Below are positions 35,363-44,600 of a stretch of 64,000 bases of DNA, one piece after another. Numbering within the stretch: position 1 is the stretch's first letter; each line of letters opens with the position of its first letter. A model generated the notes under the pieces. That model had not been told where the DNA came from. It ran no database searches and saw nothing but the letters and a program-made list of their open reading frames with translations. Made by a program: the position numbers and the translations under genes. This stretch comes from Sepiola atlantica (Eukaryota > Mollusca > Cephalopoda > Sepiida > Sepiolidae): NCBI GenBank assembly GCA_963556195.1, contig OY744553.1:5346388-5410387 (forward strand), in the 5' to 3' direction.

Positions 35363-37391
35363 TACCTATGTATTAGACACCCTATGTATTAGAAAAATCT
35401 GTTTTAAAATTATTTTTATTGTTTTCCTTTTCTTCGTCAATCAGTTGGACATCGCAATAGATGGGGCGGATGAAGTCGATTCTCAGCTGAACTGCATTAA
35501 AGGCGGAGGTGCATGTCAGTTTCAGGAGAAAATTGTTGCTTCGTGTGCGAAAGAATTCATCATTGTTGCTGACGACAGGTAAGAATGATGGCCTCTTTGG
35601 ATGCAAGGGAGGTAATTAGGGTAATTTATACAAGTTACAATTATCTCCCCTTTTTTTAGCTTGCTAAGTAGGGTTTGTTTCTTCGTGAACTGATTTTTTT
35701 TGTCTTTTAATGTCAGAAAATTTCAAGTTCATTCTTTTTTTTTAGATTACTTTTAATCGAAACATTTTAAAATAAGCTTATTTTTATTTTTTAAAATGCT
35801 CCGAATTTTAGATGAATTTTCGGCTGAAAACGAATAGAAATGCACAATAAACGTTGCCGCATAAGCTACTCTATCGGATTGACGTGTATCCCAATCCTAT
35901 AATATTAACTGACCAACGACGTAACCGAAAACACAGGCGACGCCCAAAAATTTAATCTAAAACGAAATTAGATTTTTGTTTCAAAAACCGGCTCACGTAT
36001 TTAGCGAAAAAACCTAAAATGGCTGTCACGTGATATGCTTTGAACTACGTCCATCGAATCTCTGCGATTAACATCCCTTTTTCACGCCCAAACTAAAGAT
36101 GCTTTCTGAAGCCGATTGAAACTTTGTTGTAGGTGAGGTTTTCATCAGGAAACAAAGTTGGAAAACCTCAGCACACGTTCCCACTTCCCTCGCCCTTTTG
36201 GGCTTGGGAGGCCACCACTATTCAACTCACACCCGGCTGACAATCTTAAATCTTTCTTGATGAACTTTTTAAAAATTTTTACTAAGGAGTTACCACGGTT
36301 TTACTATTTATGTACATTCGATTAAGGCATGGCCCCCTGGCTGCTGCTGATTTTATTCAATCAATCTTGGCACGTCATTCGAGCAACATGTGATGCCGGA
36401 TCGACAAGGCACGACAACTGGCTGCTGTTGATTCCCTATTTAAGCAATCTAAGCCCGTAGTTCGAGACAACTCTGATCCTATTAAGGCGATCTAGGCCCT
36501 CCAGCTCGAAGTATCTGAAATATTTCTTGCGGTATTATTTTAAATAAAAAATAGACTTAAGAGTAATATTTATAAAAATGTACCAATCAGACTTTTAAAA
36601 GAAAGCGTTGGTCCCCCGATTTATAAAATCGGGGGACTTATGTTTTGAGGCATGTCCATCCGTTCGTCCGGATTTTTCTCCGCAACCATCCATTGAATTT
36701 CTCTGAAATTTTGCATGAAGTTGTAACTTTGGTCAGGTTAGAAAGTGACATTCTCCGATTTTTGAAAAAAAATCTGGTTAGCCCCCCAGGGGGTCAAAAG
36801 ACCCCGAAATGGCAAAAAATTACATTTTTTGCCCCATAACTTTCCATCCATCCATTCAATTTCTCTGAAACATGGCCAAAATGTGGAGGCAATTGTTCCT
36901 AATAGAAAATAAGTATCGCTTACGTTGGAAAAAAAAAAATGACCCTTATTGCATTTTACACTCGCCATATCGAGTCACATACAGAGGGGGACCACGCACG
37001 CGCGGCTTGTTTACTTTTTGGTACGCCAATTTAAAAAAAAAAATTTTTGTTGAATAGTAAATGAATAAAAAATTTTGTTGAATAGTAAATGAATAAAAAA
37101 TACCAGTCAAACTATCCTTAAGTTTGAAGAAAAAAGTTGGTTTACTTTTTGGTATGCCAGTTTAATAGTAAGTTTTTTTGTAATTGTCATTACATCTCTG
37201 AGAAATGTAGAAAACGGAAGGGATTCCCCCCTCCCCCACCCTACTAGATTGTGAAGTCTACTTGCAAGGCAAGAAATAATGTAATCAGCCCCTATCCCCA
37301 TCTATTTCTGGCCTTTTCACACTATTAATGACTGGTGATACCAGATCAGGCTGCCCTGTGGCTCCCTGAGACGAAATTCACCTACATTGAC

Positions 37392-37433
<42 letters not shown>

Positions 37434-38643
37434 TAAAACTTAATTATGTTCTACAAAACCAAAACCAAAAACAACAGCCCCTCTCCCTTTCTCCCTCCCC
37501 TTTTTTATTTTATTTTTAGAACTTGAAGCATAAATCTTTTACTATAATGGCCGGGTTCGGCATTGGATGGCCCGGGAGGGGTTGATGTGCCGTGGGGCAA
37601 GACTACCAAACCAAAAACGATGATTAAGCGTTTGAAGATGTGGAGAGCTTGAGGCGTAAGAGCTTTTACTATAATGACCAGATTCGGCATTAAATAACCC
37701 AAAAAGGGTTGATATGCCGTAAAACAAAACTACCAAACCACACTATTAATGAAATTAGTGTTAGGTTGAGGACACACGTTGCGGCTCTACACTTCACCCC
37801 CCTCTCCTAACCCCCTCCTATTACTGATTTTATAAAATCCATGACATTTTTTCTTTTTTCAAATATTTTCCAGGAAGAATTCCCAAGAACTGGGTGAGTC
37901 TTGGAAACGTGGTGTTCCTGTTGAGGTGCTACCTGTCGCATATCGTCCCGTAAAATTGAAGATCGAGGAAAAAGTTGGTGGCAAAGCCGTTCTCAGGATG
38001 GCAGAAAATAAAGCCGTTAGTAGATAATTTTCTCTGTCAAATCTTTAAAAAAAATATTTTAAAAATTTCTATAACAAAATTAGTTATGGTTGTATAACAA
38101 TTTGGTCTTATTTAATAATTTAATGACCAAACCCTATCGTAAAAATTAAACTTAAATCTCAAAATCCTATTTAAAAACAAATAATTTGATAATAACCAAA
38201 ACAAATGGCATAGTGGGGGGACGGATCAGAAAATGAAAGTAAAGACTCCAAGCAACGACGGAAGGTACAATTAGGTTTTGTGTATGTGTACAAATAGAAC
38301 TTAAATTCCCTTTCTTGACGTGGTAACGTCTCGAGGTCGTTTGGTTATACCGCTTGCTTGCAGAGTCTGGCGTGATTCTGTAACCGGGTTTGAATCTTGC
38401 GACCGTCTAAGATTATCATTCCCTACACTGATGAGAGTGAAAGCTTGAAGCGCTGGCATATGTACGTAAAAATAATTTAATATTTACTTAAATTAATACT
38501 GCGCGTGTATATATATATATATATATCTTAGTGAAGGATCTTTTTTTTTTTCCTCCTGATGAGATCTTAGTTTCTAATAGCTATTTGTCGATAATATCGA
38601 CATGCCAGTGTAGCGTCTTTTTGTACGTCTGTATAAATAAAAA

Positions 38644-38687
<44 letters not shown>

Positions 38688-41600
38688 ATCATATACAAAT
38701 AATCTAGGCATATAAATATAAAAAAGCGTACACAGAACCAGAATCTGTAATTCCAATTGATGGAAGTTCTACAAACAATAGAAGAGATTGATTTAAGGTT
38801 GTTTCATTTTGAAAAAGATGGCTTTTAAAATTTGAGTTTAAAAAAAAAATAGCTCTATGAAAATATGTTAGAATCTTCAATTAAGAGGTTTTGTGTTTCT
38901 AATCAACAAGAGCTTAATGGAAGATATGTGTCATCTTATGTAGGTCTGTGTGTGTGTGTGTTATAGAATATATAAATAAAAATAATTATATAAATAGCTC
39001 TATTTACTATTGAGCACTTTTTTATAAGCCCGGTTGAAATTCTGTGGATGTCTATTTTACCTGGATTACTATATATATGTATATATATATGTTTGTATAT
39101 TTGGATAGCATTTTTGAAGACCTATTTCATTAAATACTACAGATGACTTGTGTCTGCCTATTTTTTTTTTATTGACCCTGATTGAGTTTCAGGCTGGAAC
39201 TGGCAGATGAATTTGCCATACTCGTTGTATACCCTAGTACTTTCAGTTCTTTCCAAAGCAATCTTCAGGAGTGGGTATCGAGTAAAGAACATGTATTTTT
39301 AAATGTTTAGTGACAGTTTTAGTGTGGTATTAATAGATTGTGATTGGTTGTAGTATGAATATAGTATTAGTATTAAAAGCATTTTAGGATGTTTTCACTT
39401 TTATTGAAACTAATTTTATTAATTGCTGTCTTTTAAAAATTTTTAGCTGTAATGTTCTAATATCTGTAGTCTTAGGATTTAGCCATGTTTAAATAAACTA
39501 TTTTAATCACCTAAATTATTTAAAGTGAAATAGGGTTTTTTTTTCTTTATAAGTTAATTAACTTAAAAAGAAAAAACAAACTATTTTTTATCTTATATTT
39601 CCCACGGGCAACGCCGGAACACTGGTCCTGCTAGTATATTATAGTGTCTTTTATATAATATGCATGTTCGCTCTGCTCACCCAACGACGATTCCGGTGGC
39701 TTGCCGTGTCAGGCGAATGGGAGAATCCCAAAGAATATTCTTTATGGTGAGCTTGCAAGTGACTTCATACCAGCAGGAAGACCTGTCCTACGCTATAAGG
39801 ATGTCTGCAAGCGAGACACGAGGGCAGGTGACATCGACGCAATAGGCTGTAAGTTCATGGCTAAAGACTGCAGCCACTGGAGGAGAGCCGTAAAAGCCAT
39901 GCTCTAAAAGAAGTGAGGAGAGAGAGAGAGAGAGAGAGAGCTCTTGCAAACAGACATCACTTATATCTGTGGAAACTGCAACAGAGCGTGCCGATCTGGG
40001 ATAGGCCTGCACAATCACAACAGATGCTTCAATTCGGCAATGGACTAATCTGAGACACAGAACTCTATTGTCTCCTGAGACAGACGGATGCCAACAACAC
40101 ACATATATATATATATATAGTAAGCAATGAAAATATATATGGCAATCAAGCTACACAGACGCTCCCGTGTTTCATCCCCATTTAGCCTGACGATTCCCCC
40201 CCGGGGATGAAACACGGGAACCTCTGTGTAGCTTGATTGCCATATATATTTTCATTGCTTACTACCTAGCTCTACTTACGTATCGAGCACTGTTGAAGTA
40301 AATACTGAAAATTGACACATAAAAAATTATATCTCCTCATAATATTTTATGTGGATACATGAAGTACTAATATATATATATATATATATATGCTTTTAAA
40401 AACAATTACCAGAAATCTCTATAATATTGGCAAAAATAAAGAGCACAAAGGAGAATTAAAAAAAAAAAACATTGAATCTCTTTGAGAAACTTTGAACCCT
40501 CCCCCTTTTTTTTATCCCACGTGGTGCCTTTTTAATCGTTTGAACTACTTTGAATTCAAGTTGTTTTCTTGGCACGTTCAATTCTTCTTATGCTCTTTAC
40601 TCTCGCCAATATTATTTATCTATCTGAACTATCGATTTTCTCCTGACGAGATGATCGTTGAAAAGGGCCTTGGAGAGATTTCTGTTAATTGTTTTTGAAA
40701 GCATATATAAATTTTGTACCTCCCAAACATTTATTATATATATATTTATATATATATATATATATGGCTGATTAGTTTGATCGCACACGTGTGAGTGTTT
40801 GCTCTAAAATGTTTTGTTTGTTCTTTTGTTTATTTTCACCTTAAAATGAAACTGATGTATGATGTGGGTGTTTTTCAAGACACTCTAATCTATGAACTCT
40901 TATTTGTGAACTTTTTCTGATGATTTTGTAGTGTTGCAGAGACGATATTGACATACAAATGTTGTTTGGCACAAAACAAATGAAACGGACCGTTAAATAA
41001 ATCTCACAGAAATTTGGAATTTTTGGAAATGTGAAAAAAATTAAAATAAAAGTAATAAAACAAACCATGGTTATTGGAATATAATAAAAAAAACTGTTCT
41101 ATATATATATATATATATATTTATTATAATAAATCTTAGTGAATAAACATTTATTTCTCTAACAATTTTATATATATATTTCTAATTAATTAATTGTAAT
41201 GTCAGATTATTCTTGGTAGGGGTAGAAGGCTATCACAATGCAAGAAGTGGAAATATGTCGGTGTTGAAGGAAGACAAAAAACATTTGCTTTTGTTTTTTT
41301 AGTAAATCTTGATTTAGTCGCAACTTCTACATAGTGATCGAATGTGTGCAACTGTGTTACATGATATATATTTCGTGGTAAAACCTCTTCTTCAAATTTA
41401 AGGTGTATCAAATCTCCGGAAACTTGTGTGGACTTTTGTCTTTTTTTCTTGTACATTTTCTCCATCGCTCTCTTTCAGGGTCCAATTGTGACGGACAATG
41501 GCAACTTTGTGCTTGACTGGCTTTTTGACAAACCCTGTGTTTGGCATGAAATTAATACGGCCATCAAACTCATTCCAGGTCAGATTCTTATTTCTTTATT

Positions 41601-44600
41601 TCGTCCATTCTCTAAAATGAGCCAATCGTTAAGTAATTTGATTATCTATGTTTGTTTTTTGGGGGGTTTTTAGCCTCTTTGTTTGTTTGTTTGTTTGTTT
41701 TTGTTTTCTTTTTTTACGGGTAAATATTTGTTAAAATTGTCAGAGGATGGATCCCAAAGGCATTGCCTCGGGTGTTTGTAGAAGAGCTCGGTGTAGGATC
41801 TGCAAGTTGTGCATATCTTTATCTTAAGCTGCACGACAAACTGAATTTTCTTTACCTTTACGTCGGTCACATTTTTGGTCCCCCGATTTATAGGTTTTGA
41901 GGCATGTCCGTCCGTCCGGATTTTTCTCCGCAACCATCCATTGAATTTCTCTGAAATTTTGCATGAAGTTGTAACTTTGGTCAGGTTAGAAAGTGACATT
42001 CTCTGATTTTTGAAAATAAATCTGGTTAGCTCCCCAGGGGGTCAAAAGGCACCGAAATGGTAAAAAATTACATTTTTTTGCCCATGACTTTTCATCCATC
42101 CATTCAATTTCTCTGAAACTTGGCCAAAATGTGGAGGCAATTGTTCTTAATAGAAAATAAGTATCGCTGACCTTGGAAAAAAATCTGGTTCGCGCCCCCA
42201 GGGGGTCAAAAGCCCCCAAAATGGTAAAAAATGACCCTTTTCTCCCATAACGTTTGATCCATCCATTCAATTTCTCTGAAACTTGGCCAAAATGTAGAGG
42301 CAATTGTTCTGGATATAAAATGAGCATCCTTGACCTCAGAAAAATTCTGGTTCGCGCCCCCAGGGGGTCAAAGGGGAGTCAAAAATGCCCCAAATTGCCC
42401 AAATTTATTGTTGCATTTTACACTCGCCACATCCAGAGGGGGACCACGCACGCGCGGCTTGTTTAAAACGTAATGAATACATTCCGGAATTTGTCTCATT
42501 CTGAAATATCGTAAATCTTCAGTACTTTAAAAAATGGAAATATTGCATCAGGTAACCATTAAGTAGATGATGCCATGACTATAAATCGAAACCGAACCTT
42601 CAGATGTTTATTCTGAGGTTCTACAACCTCGGCTATTCGAATTATCTTCAAGCTTGAAACATGCCATTAAGTAATTATATCTCTGGCGTTATGGTTATGG
42701 TTTACGTCATGCTTCAAAACATGAATTCAAACACAAACGGTTATTAAAAATATGAGTGAATAAACATCATCACTAGCCTTGGAAAGTATTGTAAGAGCCC
42801 AAAAGAATTGATGTTTTTTTTAACAACGTATTGGCATTAAAAACAATTTAATAGTTGATATATACTACAATTTAAGTTCGTAGGGCTCATACTTGCATTT
42901 AAAATAACCTTTTATCCGTAAAATTTATATATAAAAAATATATTTTTATAAGGCATTTAAAACAACATGCTATTTCGACTATCACGCTAACATTTTTAAA
43001 CTGCATCCACAAATTATTATAAGAAACATCGTCCGTTTATTGATTCGTAACACGTGTTTAAAAAAACATTTTCATCGACAAACGCTTTATTTTAAAATTT
43101 TAGATGCCACCATGGCTAATATGGGATACACATTTTACAAATTTGTCTCGTTGTCAAAACCACATGAAGTTGGTCGCAAGATTGCATGTGTGTACCCACT
43201 GTAGCGTCGTATCCTTTCGTCGGAACGTACATTCGGAAACGGCGATCATCTGTTTACACCTGAAAGACGCGAATCCAAATAATATCCTAGTTGCCTCCCC
43301 TACATCAGCCGTTCTGGAAACTAAGAGTTATCCCCCCCTTTGTATATTTCTCATCATATATAAATAAATGATTACGTGTCCATCGGCCTCTTACGAAGGA
43401 AGTGATCGGAGTGTGCGCATCGAATACTGGTCGTCTCATTCTTTCTGTATTTCTCGTTCGTACACGCTTTCTATTTCATCCGCGAGCCGGAGAATAATGG
43501 GCACACAATACCCATGAACACTGAGAGCAAAAAGGTTCAGCAATTGCATGCGAAGTCGGGGAACGTTTTTCCTATAACGCGCAAAGTAATGTCGCAGAAG
43601 CAACCTTGCCACTCTCACTCGATTGCTTTGCACTATCGCTCCTGACACGTCTTTGCTTGCTACACGTAAAGGTGGATCCTGCTATTGATTCCTCCTGGAT
43701 TTTGGGGGAGAGGGGGGGAGGTCCATAGTATTACATAAATTACAATAAATCTTATATTTATATTACATAAATTACAATAAATCATACATTTATATTACAT
43801 AAATTACAATAAATCATACGTTTATATTACATAACTTACGAAACAGCAGCCAATAACAAAACAAGTAAAAAAAAAATAATTTAAAAATGGCCAATTGATC
43901 TCAGAACCGGAATCACAAGAGTACGTTTAAACCTTTTACCAAAAAATATTTGAGAAGCTGCTAAAAATAGCAATTCGTCCTGCCATCTGGTGCTTGCTTC
44001 ACATACTAGAGAAAGGAAATCAGATTCGGCCCTCCATCGAGGTAGAAAAAAAAACAGGAGGATTTTAACTTACCTCCCACCATTAGTTCGGTTGCAGCCC
44101 TAATACCGCTAGGTGTCAGACCTGTCCGCCATGGGTGGCCCTGCCAGAAACCAGAGTTTCCAACGCCATAGATCTGACACTACCATGTTGCCACTGCACC
44201 CTTACCACGGTGATGAAGACCTAAATGTTGAGGGGGGGGGGGGTTCTGCTACTTTCAAACAAATATAAACTTCCACATCTTTTGGAAAATATATTTAAAT
44301 TTTTTTTTTTTCTAATCAATTTGCTGTTTAGGTAACTCGTTACAATACATCTTCCACCAGAATGCATTTCGCTTTCTTCGTAAACAAGTCAGCTATTTTT
44401 ATCTTTTGTTAATAATAATCATAATACGATTGAACTTTCAAAATTTTAAAGGAATTCCGGGTATATGTTACGACGCTCGGCAGAGGCGCGAACGGGGTCC
44501 AAAAAAAGAACGAGAAAGAGTTTAAAAACATAAATTTGCAACAAGTAAAGTTGACTTATGTCTAGAATAGACATTTTTCTACTTACCTATGTAATTTGTT

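Noticed and set aside
38330..38475. Functional tRNA genes at the tRNA-like boxes (also 47560, 54010, 63216)
   Set aside because: No acceptor stem or complete cloverleaf could be formed by eye; shared flanking bodies show they are SINE heads.
40918..40965. CTGATGA at 40916-40922 followed by gagacgatattgacata
   Set aside because: No GAAA, no stems; rejected as hammerhead.
43104..43367. Extra exon or small gene with a strong start context at 43108
   Set aside because: The frame from that ATG stops after about 30 codons, the alternative frame resembles nothing known, and RPIA is already complete without it.
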